From positions 310,001 to 374,000 of the forward strand of contig JBJKYB010000002.1 of the NCBI GenBank assembly GCA_045561235.1: DNA of 64,000 nt, read 5' to 3'. The stretch is from GCA-2705445 sp002705445. GTDB taxonomy: Bacteria; Pseudomonadota; Gammaproteobacteria; Poriferisulfidales; GCA-002705445. The notes below the pieces were generated by a model. It saw only the letters and a program-made list of their open reading frames with translations. It was not told the origin of the DNA and ran no database searches. Positions 17,006-25,016 of the stretch are shown one piece after another. The first letter of the stretch is position 1; every line of letters begins with the position of its first letter. Both the position numbers and the translations under genes were made by a program.

Positions 17006-18168
17006 TGTCAACTTATAACGAACTTACAGATATTGATATTCGAAATAAGAATATATTAATTCGTGAAGATCTCAATGTGCCAATTAAAAATAATAAGATC
17101 ATTAATGATGCTAGAATTAAAGCTGCTATTCCAACAATAAATTACGCGTTATCAAAAGGAGCGAACGTTGGAATTATTTCACATTTAGGCCGACCAATTG
17201 AAGGAAAATTTGACTCAAAGCAAAGTCTAAAAATAGTCGCTGAAAGATTGTCAGAAATTTTAAATAAAAAAGTTTTTTTTGAAGAACAGCCATTAGATAT
17301 CAAATCGCCAGAATATAAAAATAAATTAACACTATTTGAAAATACAAGATTTCTTGTAGGAGAAAAATCTGGTGATGAAAAACTTGCAAAAAAAATAATA
17401 AAGAACTGCGATGTTTTTGTTATGGACGCTTTTGGCGCCTCACACCGTAAACATACATCAACCTATACCGTTTCTAAGTATGTTCCAGTTTGTTGTGGAG
17501 GACTACTTCTAATGAATGAAATCAAAAATATAGAAAAAGTCCTTAAAAATCCAAGTAAACCAGTTCTTGCAATCATTGGAGGTTCAAAAGTATCCACAAA
17601 ATTGAACATCCTAAAAAAATTAACTGAAAAAGTTGATACAATAATTTTAGGTGGGGGAATTGCGAATACATTTTTACTTAGTTCAAATCTCCCTATTGGA
17701 AAATCCTTGGCTGAAAAAAATATGGTATCTGACGTCAAAGAGATTTTACGTTTAGCAAAGAAAAATGATGTTCTTATCCCTCTTCCAAAAGATGTAATGT
17801 GTCAGAACTCGACAGGCATTAGAAATAAAAATGTTAATGAAGTCCTAAAAGAAGACTACATAAAAGACATTGGCTCAAAAACATCGATAATATACGAAAA
17901 ATTAATCGAAGAAGCTGCTACAATACTTTGGAACGGTCCGGTGGGGATTTTTGAAGATGCTTTATTTGAAAATGGAACAAAAAATATAGCAAGATCAATT
18001 GGTAATACTAAGGCTTTAACTATTGCAGGTGGTGGAGATACAATTTCTGCGATAGAGAAATTTATTAGTATGGAAAAATTAGACTATGTCTCTACTGGAG
18101 GAGGTGCCTTTTTAGAATTTTTAGAAGGAAAAAAATTACCAGGAATTGAGATTATTAAAAAATTATGA
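17005..18168 (+). CDS. pgk: Phosphoglycerate kinase
   Basis: About 387 residues from the ATG at 17005, which overlaps the gap stop codon (TAATG). An in-frame upstream ATG inside gap is ignored because the protein beginning MSTYNELTDIDIRNKNILIREDLNVPI matches the family start. Motifs include REDLNVP, SHLGRP, DAFGASHRKHTST, GGSKVSTKL and the C-terminal GGGAFLEFLEGKKLPGIE. It catalyses the ATP-forming step of lower glycolysis. Confidence 0.96.
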   Translation: MSTYNELTDIDIRNKNILIREDLNVPIKNNKIINDARIKAAIPTINYALSKGANVGIISHLGRPIEGKFDSKQSLKIVAERLSEILNKKVFFEEQPLDIKSPEYKNKLTLFENTRFLVGEKSGDEKLAKKIIKNCDVFVMDAFGASHRKHTSTYTVSKYVPVCCGGLLLMNEIKNIEKVLKNPSKPVLAIIGGSKVSTKLNILKKLTEKVDTIILGGGIANTFLLSSNLPIGKSLAEKNMVSDVKEILRLAKKNDVLIPLPKDVMCQNSTGIRNKNVNEVLKEDYIKDIGSKTSIIYEKLIEEAATILWNGPVGIFEDALFENGTKNIARSIGNTKALTIAGGGDTISAIEKFISMEKLDYVSTGGGAFLEFLEGKKLPGIEIIKKL

Positions 18169-19625
18169 CTGCTATCAACGAACAAATTTATAGGCAAACA
18201 AAAATAATTGCTACATTAGGACCATCAACTTCCTCAGAAAAAGCTATTGAAGGTTTAATTGATGCAGGTGTGGACGTTGTAAGATTAAATTTTTCTCATG
18301 GGAATAAAAAAGATCATATTGATAGAGCAAAATTGGTAAGAAAAGTTTGTGAAAAAAAGCATTATCATGTAGGCATTATTGCAGACTTACAAGGGCCTAA
18401 AATAAGAATTACTAAATTTATAAATTCAAAAATTGAATTAAAAAGTGGCTCCAAGTTTACTATTGATGATAAACATCCATATGATAAGGGTACAGAAGAA
18501 ATTGTAGGCACCACATATAATAATCTTTCTGCACAACTTAAGACGAATGACGTTTTGTTATTAGATGACGGAAGAATTGAATTACAAGTAGAAAAAATAT
18601 CCGAAACTAAGATAATTACAAAAGTTATCCATGGGGGGCTTTTATATGATTCCAAAGGGTTAAATAGAAAAGGTGGTGGACTTTCTGCGTCAGCTATAAG
18701 CGATAAGGATTTAAGCGATATAAAAACAGCTGCTGAAATTGGGGTTGACTATCTAGCCGTTTCATTTGCTAGAGAAGCAAAAGATATTAATATGGCAAGA
18801 AAATTACTAAAAGAAGCCGGTAACCAGGGTGGGATCATTGCAAAAATTGAAAGAGCGGAAGCGTTACAAAATATAGATGAAATTATAGAGTCGGCTGACG
18901 CGATTATGATAGCTAGAGGTGATCTTGGAGTAGAAATCGGAGATGCTCAACTACCAGCGGTCCAAAAAGATCTTATAAAGAAAGCAAGAAAAAAAGATAA
19001 GGTTGTTATAACAGCAACACAGATGATGGAATCTATGATAACAAACTCTATTCCAACAAGAGCAGAAGTATTTGATGTTGCAAATGCAGTTATTGATGGA
19101 ACAGACTCTGTGATGTTATCTAGCGAAACTGCTATGGGAGATCATCCTGTGGAAGCAGTTGAGGCAATGAGTAGAATATGTGAAGGTTCTGAGGGGCAGA
19201 GCCCAGTCTCGGTTATAGATTCCGATTATTCAATAGACAGTATAAAAGTCGACAGAGGAATTGCTATGGCATGTATGTTAACCGCAGATAATTTAGATGC
19301 GGTTGCAATAGCTGCTTTAACAGAATCTGGTTCTACAGCGTTATGGATGTCACGAATTAATCACAGAGTTCCTATATTTGCTTTAACAACGCATACAGGA
19401 ACATTGAGAAAAGTAACTTTATATAGAGGCGTATATCCTGCAAGAATTAAAACAACAGATACTAATCACGCAACTGTCAATAAAGATGTGGTAGATGTTT
19501 TATTAAAACTAGGTATTGCAAAAAAAGGTGATTTAGTAATAATAACTAAAGGAGATCTAGCTGGTTTGTCTGGCGGGACAAACGCAATGAAAGTCGTAAC
19601 TGTAGGAAATTTAGCCAAAAAATAA
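18165..19625 (+). CDS. pyk: Pyruvate kinase
   Basis: A 486-residue pyruvate kinase. It has TKIIATLGPSTSS at the N-terminus, the substrate-binding DVVRLNFSHG near residue 40, the catalytic Lys in IAKIERAEAL near 230, MIARGDLGVEIG and the TATQMMESMI loop near 285, and a C-terminal allosteric domain. It overlaps pgk by 4 nt (ATGA). It converts phosphoenolpyruvate and ADP to pyruvate and ATP. Confidence 0.96.
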   Translation: MTAINEQIYRQTKIIATLGPSTSSEKAIEGLIDAGVDVVRLNFSHGNKKDHIDRAKLVRKVCEKKHYHVGIIADLQGPKIRITKFINSKIELKSGSKFTIDDKHPYDKGTEEIVGTTYNNLSAQLKTNDVLLLDDGRIELQVEKISETKIITKVIHGGLLYDSKGLNRKGGGLSASAISDKDLSDIKTAAEIGVDYLAVSFAREAKDINMARKLLKEAGNQGGIIAKIERAEALQNIDEIIESADAIMIARGDLGVEIGDAQLPAVQKDLIKKARKKDKVVITATQMMESMITNSIPTRAEVFDVANAVIDGTDSVMLSSETAMGDHPVEAVEAMSRICEGSEGQSPVSVIDSDYSIDSIKVDRGIAMACMLTADNLDAVAIAALTESGSTALWMSRINHRVPIFALTTHTGTLRKVTLYRGVYPARIKTTDTNHATVNKDVVDVLLKLGIAKKGDLVIITKGDLAGLSGGTNAMKVVTVGNLAKK

Positions 19626-19630
19626 TAAAA

Positions 19631-20647
19631 ATGGATATTAATATATTAAATAAGATAGCGGTAGAAATGGTTGCAGACTCCAAAGGAATTCTCGCCATTG
19701 ATGAAAGTCATGGTACTTGTAAAAAAAGATTCGATGCTCTTAACATTGATGTTACCGAAGAAAATAGAAGATCTTATAGAGATATGCTTATTTCTGCCAA
19801 TTCACTTTCAGATTATATATCAGGTGCAATTTTGTTTGATGAAACAATTAGACAAAAAACTTCTGAAGGTTCAACATTTCCAGATTATTTAGATAAAGTT
19901 GGCATTATTCCAGGTATAAAAGTTGATGCTGGTGCAAAACCATTTTCTTCTCACCCTAATGAGAAAATCACTGAAGGACTTGATAATTTAACTGAAAGAA
20001 TGAAAGAATATAGTTCATTAGGTGCTAAATTCGCAAAATGGAGGGCAGTAATAACTATAGGTGAAAATATACCTTCAAGCGCATGCATGCTAGCAAATTC
20101 TCACGCCTTAGCTAGATATGCAAGTATATGCCAAGAAATTAACATTGTTCCAATAGTCGAACCAGAGGTTTTAATGGATGGATCTCATAACATAAATAAA
20201 TGCTTTGAAGTAACAAATACAATGCAATCAATTTTGTTTGAAACATTAGATAAATTAGATATTAATTTTTCTGGAATAATTCTTAAACCTAATATGATAA
20301 CACCAGGTGCTAGCTGTGTTGAAAAATCAAGTCCCGAGGAGATTGCTGAATTAACAGTTAAATGTCTTGGAAATAATGTTCCAAAGGAAGTCCCGGGAAT
20401 AGCTTTTTTATCTGGAGGACAATCAGACGAAGACGCCTCAAATAATCTTAGTAACATTAATAAGATAAATAATAATCCATGGAAGGTTACGTTCTCATAT
20501 GGAAGAGCACTTCAATTAGAAGCTATGAAAAAGTGGGGCGGGAATAACCAAAACATAATTGAAGCGCAAAAAATTATAAGTAAAAGAGCATATATGAATA
20601 GTTTAGCAGCATCAGGTAAATATGATTTATCTATGGAAAGTAAATAG
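19631..20647 (+). CDS. fba: Fructose-bisphosphate aldolase class I
   Basis: A 338-residue Schiff-base aldolase of the animal/plant-like class I type. It has KGILAIDESHGTCKKRFDAL near the N-terminus, EENRRSYRDML, IVEPEVLMDG and the Schiff-base Lys at about residue 219 in GIILKPNMITPG. The fifth gene of the tkt-gap-pgk-pyk-fba operon, 5 nt after pyk. Many related operons carry a metal-dependent class II aldolase at this position instead. Confidence 0.93.
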   Translation: MDINILNKIAVEMVADSKGILAIDESHGTCKKRFDALNIDVTEENRRSYRDMLISANSLSDYISGAILFDETIRQKTSEGSTFPDYLDKVGIIPGIKVDAGAKPFSSHPNEKITEGLDNLTERMKEYSSLGAKFAKWRAVITIGENIPSSACMLANSHALARYASICQEINIVPIVEPEVLMDGSHNINKCFEVTNTMQSILFETLDKLDINFSGIILKPNMITPGASCVEKSSPEEIAELTVKCLGNNVPKEVPGIAFLSGGQSDEDASNNLSNINKINNNPWKVTFSYGRALQLEAMKKWGGNNQNIIEAQKIISKRAYMNSLAASGKYDLSMESK

Positions 20648-20649
20648 AT

Positions 20650-20889
20650 TTAATCATCATCTAACTTTTCCCAATTATCAATGCTAAATTCGTTTCCGAA
20701 TTTTTTTTCTTGGCTATCCCAAACTGAATAACCTGTCTTTTTCTCTATTACAGCATTAGCAGCGTCTCTTGGGGAAGCAAATGTAAGTGTTGGCATTGAA
20801 TTTATCCAAAGATCCCAAAGACCAAGTGGTTCCATTTTTATCTCAAAATTTGCAATATCAGTTTTCAATAAATATTTTATTTTAGACAT
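20650..20889 (-). CDS. Small conserved-looking protein of unknown function (79 aa)
   Basis: A 79-residue soluble, acidic protein with several Trp residues (LWDLWINSMPTLTFASPRDAANAVIEKKTGYSVWD). No family recognised with confidence. Its ATG overlaps the end of the upstream chorismatase gene by 8 nt, so the two are probably translated together. The segment SPRDAANAVIEKKTGY looks like a helix typical of small domain-of-unknown-function proteins. It ends 2 nt from the convergent fba. Confidence 0.6.
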   Translation of the reverse strand: MSKIKYLLKTDIANFEIKMEPLGLWDLWINSMPTLTFASPRDAANAVIEKKTGYSVWDSQEKKFGNEFSIDNWEKLDDD

Positions 20890-21820
20890 TTGCTATCCCC
20901 TCAATTTCAACTAATAGCTCTTTTCTACAGAGTTCGCCTTGCATTAATATATATTTATTTTTAGAAAAATTTTTGTTTAAGATTTTTATTATGTCTGCAT
21001 ATTTATATACTTGAGATTTAGATAGGTATACTCTTGAAACATTTGAAATATTTTTATCCAGTTCTATGAACATTTTATAGTTTTTAATAGACTCATCTAG
21101 CTGTTTTATGACTTCCCTTTCATGCATTGATTTATAGCCTCTTATACTTGCAGTACCTGAAATAACTATTTTTTTATCTGTAGAGCCTTCTGATGAAAAT
21201 TTTATTGCTCTAGAAAACATTGGTTTTTCAAGAAATATACTTTGTGGATAATTATAAGCACTAACCTGTCTTTCATTTTCGATTGCATCATAAGTTTTAC
21301 AAAGGGAAGCTAAAAAATAAATTAAAATTTTGTTACCTTCTATTCCTATAGCTGTAGCCGCAGGAAATTCAATATCATTATAATATTGCTTATAAATGTT
21401 TTCTCTCGCTTCACATAATAAGGAGTAATTCGTTTTTCCATTTGAGTGCTTTTTAAGTAATTGTGGCAAGTAATGCCATATTTTTACTATTTGCATTTTG
21501 TTCTCTTTTGCTAACTTAAAGAAATTTTCGTATTCACCGCTTATTTTTGATTTTAATTCCTCATATAATCCGTTTTTTTCGAGGACCGTATAACCAAAAA
21601 TGTAATTTTTGCTTATAGATATATTTACTCCATTAACATTTGTAGATTTTACACAATCATCAACCTCCCATATTTCATATAGTTTATTTTTATTCAATAT
21701 TGGAGTGCCTATTGATAAAGTTTTATTCAAATAACCAACTTCTTTATCAAAAGATATTATAGATATAACTTTATCTTTATTTTTTGGTAATTCTTCTGAC
21801 AAAAAAACGTTTATTGACAC
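20882..21820 (-). CDS. Chorismatase (FkbO/Hyg5/XanB2-like family)
   Basis: A 312-residue protein with the motif order of chorismatases: IVKIWHYLPQL (about 111-121), FPAATAIGI (152-160), ERQVSAYNYPQS (183-194), FSRA, VISGTASIRGYKS (219-231) and a C-terminus CRKELLVEIEGIA (298-310) holding the conserved Glu pair. These enzymes hydrolyse chorismate to 3- or 4-hydroxybenzoate or a dihydro-diol. XanB2-type members supply 4-hydroxybenzoate for ubiquinone in bacteria lacking UbiC, a plausible role here. The product type cannot be read from the sequence with certainty. Confidence 0.8.
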   Translation of the reverse strand: MSINVFLSEELPKNKDKVISIISFDKEVGYLNKTLSIGTPILNKNKLYEIWEVDDCVKSTNVNGVNISISKNYIFGYTVLEKNGLYEELKSKISGEYENFFKLAKENKMQIVKIWHYLPQLLKKHSNGKTNYSLLCEARENIYKQYYNDIEFPAATAIGIEGNKILIYFLASLCKTYDAIENERQVSAYNYPQSIFLEKPMFSRAIKFSSEGSTDKKIVISGTASIRGYKSMHEREVIKQLDESIKNYKMFIELDKNISNVSRVYLSKSQVYKYADIIKILNKNFSKNKYILMQGELCRKELLVEIEGIANV

Positions 21821-21959
21821 AAATGATCTCTTTCTATAATTTAAAGATTATTAAGGCTAAAGATTTTATTATATATAAGATATATAAAAAATTTAGACTT
21901 CATTATAAATTAAATACAGATATAATGGAAAATAAAAGATTAATATATAGGAGTCTATT

Positions 21960-22268
21960 ATGTTTTTAAGATATATATTTGCTGTGTTTGTTTTTCTCGC
22001 GTTATCAGGATGTTCTACAGTAGGGGATGTTTACGATTGGGCATTTGACAAAGATGATAAAATTGAAGCGGAAATAACAAATGAAACTGAATCACAATTT
22101 GAATATGTGACTGTAAACATTAAAGATAAAATAGCAGTTAAGGTCGCAGATCCTTTAGGCCCCAGAGCAACTGGTGTTGGTTGTGCAATGTGGAAAAGTA
22201 GTAATGGTGAAAGCGGAAGATGTGCCTGGAATTCTAAAGGTCAATGCTTTTGTCCAGCACCTGAATAA
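21960..22268 (+). CDS. Small predicted lipoprotein
   Basis: A 102-residue protein with a lipoprotein signal peptide (hydrophobic stretch ending LALSGCSTVG, lipobox Cys at about residue 18). The mature part is acidic, with four further Cys near the C-terminus (VGCAMWKSS, GRCAWNS, QCFCPAPE) that may form disulfides. A strong AGGAG site precedes the ATG and a TATAAT hexamer lies at 21921-21926. No function recognised. It ends 3 nt from the convergent rpmG. Confidence 0.75.
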   Translation: MFLRYIFAVFVFLALSGCSTVGDVYDWAFDKDDKIEAEITNETESQFEYVTVNIKDKIAVKVADPLGPRATGVGCAMWKSSNGESGRCAWNSKGQCFCPAPE

Positions 22269-22271
22269 TAA

Positions 22272-22427
22272 TTATTTTATTTTTGACTCTTTATAAAGCA
22301 CATGTTTTCTTACAACTGGATCAAATTTTTTGATCTCAATTTTATCAGGAGTAATTTTTTTATTTTTTGTTGTTGTATAATAATGTCCTGTTTTTGCAGA
22401 AGACACTAATTTGATTTTTTCTCTCAT
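22272..22427 (-). CDS. rpmG: 50S ribosomal protein L33 (zinc-free form)
   Basis: Translating the minus strand from 22427 gives 51 residues beginning MREKIKLVSSAKTGHYYTT and containing KKFDPVVRKHVLYKE, characteristic of bacterial L33. It lacks the CxxC pairs of the zinc-ribbon form. Its ATG overlaps the rpmB stop by 4 nt, the standard rpmB-rpmG arrangement. Confidence 0.97.
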   Translation of the reverse strand: MREKIKLVSSAKTGHYYTTTKNKKITPDKIEIKKFDPVVRKHVLYKESKIK

Positions 22428-22648
22428 ATTTTTTTAATTTCCTTAAGTACCGTTTCAATTCCTTTTTTTTCTATAATTCTCAAACCTTTTCTTGATACTC
22501 TTAGAGATACCCATCTTTTTTGAGCCTCTAACCAAAATCTATGGATTTGTAGATTAGGTAAGAAACGTCTTCTTGTCCTATTTTTTGCATGAGAAACATT
22601 GTTTCCGGCCATAGGCTTTTTACCAGTAACTTCGCATATTCTTGACAT
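22424..22648 (-). CDS. rpmB: 50S ribosomal protein L28
   Basis: A 74-residue basic protein starting MSRICEVTGKKPMAGNNVSHAK and containing RRRFLPNLQ, RFWLEAQKRWVSLRVSRKGL, the L28 pattern. It is the first gene of the L28-L33 operon. An attenuator-like hairpin lies in its leader. Confidence 0.97.
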   Translation of the reverse strand: MSRICEVTGKKPMAGNNVSHAKNRTRRRFLPNLQIHRFWLEAQKRWVSLRVSRKGLRIIEKKGIETVLKEIKKI

Positions 22649-22665
22649 AATTAAATCTCTTTAAT

Positions 22666-22702
22666 AATAAAAAAGAAAAAGATAGCAAATATTCGCCATC
22701 TT
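22666..22702 (-). terminator. Hairpin plus U-tract in the rpmB-rpmG leader (possible attenuator)
   Basis: On the minus strand AAGATGGC (22702-22695), an 8-nt loop and GCTATCTT (22686-22679) form a continuous 8-bp stem with one G-U pair. A TTTTCTTTTTTATT tract follows. On the plus strand the same position is an A-C mismatch, so the structure favours the minus transcript. It lies between divergent folB and rpmB about 30 nt before the rpmB start, so it would terminate or attenuate only the L28/L33 leader. Confidence 0.5.
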
Positions 22703-22742
22703 CACAACATTAAAGTAAATAATACACTATAATTAGTAATAT

Positions 22743-23093
22743 ATGGATAAAATATTCTTAAAAAACCTTAGATTAAAAACTAGAATTGGGTTATTTGACT
22801 GGGAAAAGCAAATAGATCAAATAATTAATATTGATTTAGAAGCAGGTTTTGACATATCCAAAGCTGCTAAAACAGACGATGTAAAGCACTCCCTTGACTA
22901 CAAAACTATTTCAAACAGAATAAAGGAATACGTAAAAAATAATGATCATGAACTGATTGAAACGCTAATTGAAAATATTGCCCAAATGATTTTAAAAGAT
23001 TTTGACGTAAAATATATAACTTTATCAATAAGTAAACCTGGTGCAATTAGAGATTCAAAAGATGTTGGAATAACTATAACAAGAAGTAATTAG
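22743..23093 (+). CDS. folB: Dihydroneopterin aldolase
   Basis: A 116-residue protein with FolB family features: IFLKNLRLKTRIGLFDWEK at the N-terminus, the KHSLDYKTISNRIKEYV segment, LIETLIENIAQMIL, and C-terminal ISKPGAIRDSKDVGI. It cleaves dihydroneopterin to 6-hydroxymethyl-dihydropterin in folate synthesis. The stop abuts the convergent pteridine-reductase-like gene, another likely folate gene. Confidence 0.92.
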   Translation: MDKIFLKNLRLKTRIGLFDWEKQIDQIINIDLEAGFDISKAAKTDDVKHSLDYKTISNRIKEYVKNNDHELIETLIENIAQMILKDFDVKYITLSISKPGAIRDSKDVGITITRSN

Positions 23094-23837
23094 TTACCTA
23101 CTTAAACTCCTGCCTCCATCCACATTAATTATTTGGCCAGTAATGTAATTTGCATCAATAATTAAAAATGCGCATGTTGAAGCTATATCTTTTCTATCAC
23201 CTTGTCTTTTAAGTGCGGTACTCTCAATAATTTCTTGTTGCTTACTTTCATACTCTTTATTTTCTGGCCACATTACGGAACCTGGAGAAACACCATTAAC
23301 TCTTATTTCGGGGCCGAATTCTAATGCCAAAGATTTAGTAAGCATTTTTAAACCAGCTTTTGCCATAGAATAAATTGAAAATTCATCAAGTGGTCGATCT
23401 GCATGAATATCAATAATATTTATTATACAACCTTTATTATTTTTTAAAGATTTATAAAAAAATTTAGAGATAAAAAAAGGCGCTTTAAGATTAACATCGT
23501 GTAAATCATCCCAATTTTCAAATGATGCATTCTGAATATTTGTTGGATAAAAAGTAGAAGCATTATTTATCAAAACATCAATACTTGACCATTTCTCATC
23601 TAACTTGGAAAACTCTTTTTCATAGCTTGTAAAATCTCTTAAGTTTAGCTTAATTGAAATTGCAGAGTTTTTTCTAACATCGTTCATATTTGATACTAAT
23701 TTTTTTGCCGCCTTTTCAGAGCTATTATAATGAATAATTATATCCATTCCCAAAGAATGAAGCTTTAAAGCTGTTGCTTCTCCAAGTCTTTTACTTGCTC
23801 CTGTAATTAAGACAATTTTTGTATTTTTTTGATTCAT
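23094..23837 (-). CDS. Short-chain dehydrogenase, probable pteridine reductase (FolM-like)
   Basis: A 247-residue SDR. The cofactor motif TGASKRLGEA (Arg in the TGxxxRxG variant) is typical of NADPH-dependent pteridine reductases. NNAS(T) follows near residue 92, with the YSMAKAGL Tyr-Lys pair near 158-162 and GQIINVDGGRSL at the end. Its convergent neighbour is folB, which supports reduction of dihydrobiopterin/dihydrofolate. Other SDR substrates cannot be excluded. Confidence 0.75.
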   Translation of the reverse strand: MNQKNTKIVLITGASKRLGEATALKLHSLGMDIIIHYNSSEKAAKKLVSNMNDVRKNSAISIKLNLRDFTSYEKEFSKLDEKWSSIDVLINNASTFYPTNIQNASFENWDDLHDVNLKAPFFISKFFYKSLKNNKGCIINIIDIHADRPLDEFSIYSMAKAGLKMLTKSLALEFGPEIRVNGVSPGSVMWPENKEYESKQQEIIESTALKRQGDRKDIASTCAFLIIDANYITGQIINVDGGRSLSR

Positions 23838-23912
23838 AAAAACATTATACTAGATAAATAAATTTTCTTACTAATTGTATAATAATAATACATTTTAATT
23901 TAGGGATAATAC

Positions 23913-25016
23913 ATGGAATTACTAAAAAAAATACATGCAAAAGTTAAACACGATGGATATCTAACTTTCGATAAATATATGGACATGTGCTTATATTATC
24001 CAAATCTTGGCTATTATAATAATAAGAATATAAGTTTAGACCCTGCTAAATCTGACTTTGTAACTGGGCCAGAAATTTCCTCAATATATACTGACTCCTT
24101 AAAAGATTTTTATAGTAGTTGTAAAAATAATATGGATATAGATTTTGTTATTGAATTTGGGGCAGGTAGCGGAGAATTAGCATTTAATTTTCTAAAAGGC
24201 CTAGATAATAAAGATTTACCTAAAAAATATTTTATCATTGAGAAAAGTGATCATTTAAAAAAACAGCAAAAAGAAAAAATTAAAAAATTGCCAGGAAATT
24301 TATCAGAAAAGGTTGAATGGATTAATAAAATTAAAAATTTAAAAAATGTATTTTTAATAGCCAATGAAATGTTAGATGCCATTCCATCAAAAATTTTTAT
24401 AAAAGAAAAAAATAATTTCTACGAAAAAATTATAAAAATAAAAAATAATAAACTCTATTATTCAAAAATGAAATGCGAGCCGTTACTAAAAGAAGAAATA
24501 ATTAATATCGAAAAAAGATTAAGGTATAAATTCCCAGATAATTATAATTTAGAAATTAACTTTCAATATGAAGATTTTTTTACAGAAGTTTTTAAGAATA
24601 TAGATAATTTTATTTTCTTATTAATAGACTATGGCTATAGCGAGAAGGAGTATTATCATCCTGAACGATCTTCAGGAACAATACAGTTTTATAGAGATCA
24701 TAAAAAAATTTCCGAGTCTTTAGATCACCAAGGGACTTTCGACATTTCTGTAAGTGTTGATTTCTCCAGAATTTATAGAATTATTAATTTTTATAAAAAG
24801 CAGTTAATGTCCTACACAACACAAGAACAATTCCTTTTAAATACAAATATTCTGGAAAATTCTTTAAAAATTTCAGATATTTATATAAGAAATAATGTTT
24901 TGAAGTCTCTTTTATTTCCAACTGATATGGGAGAAAATTTTAAAATAATGATAATGTGTGATGATATGAATAATAATTCAATTATGAAATTCAAAGACTA
25001 TAGGCATAAATTATGA
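23913..25016 (+). CDS. MidA/NDUFAF7-like SAM-dependent methyltransferase
   Basis: A 367-residue protein of the COG1565 (DUF185) type: GYLTFDKYMDMCLYYPNLGYY near the N-terminus, FVTGPEISSIYTDSL, the SAM site FVIEFGAGSGELAFN near residue 80, NEMLDAIPSK, and LLIDYGYSEKEYYHPERSSGT near 230. Eukaryotic homologues methylate an arginine of complex I. The bacterial substrate is unsettled. It overlaps uppP by 4 nt and lies in the neighbourhood of folate genes. Confidence 0.85.
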   Translation: MELLKKIHAKVKHDGYLTFDKYMDMCLYYPNLGYYNNKNISLDPAKSDFVTGPEISSIYTDSLKDFYSSCKNNMDIDFVIEFGAGSGELAFNFLKGLDNKDLPKKYFIIEKSDHLKKQQKEKIKKLPGNLSEKVEWINKIKNLKNVFLIANEMLDAIPSKIFIKEKNNFYEKIIKIKNNKLYYSKMKCEPLLKEEIINIEKRLRYKFPDNYNLEINFQYEDFFTEVFKNIDNFIFLLIDYGYSEKEYYHPERSSGTIQFYRDHKKISESLDHQGTFDISVSVDFSRIYRIINFYKKQLMSYTTQEQFLLNTNILENSLKISDIYIRNNVLKSLLFPTDMGENFKIMIMCDDMNNNSIMKFKDYRHKL

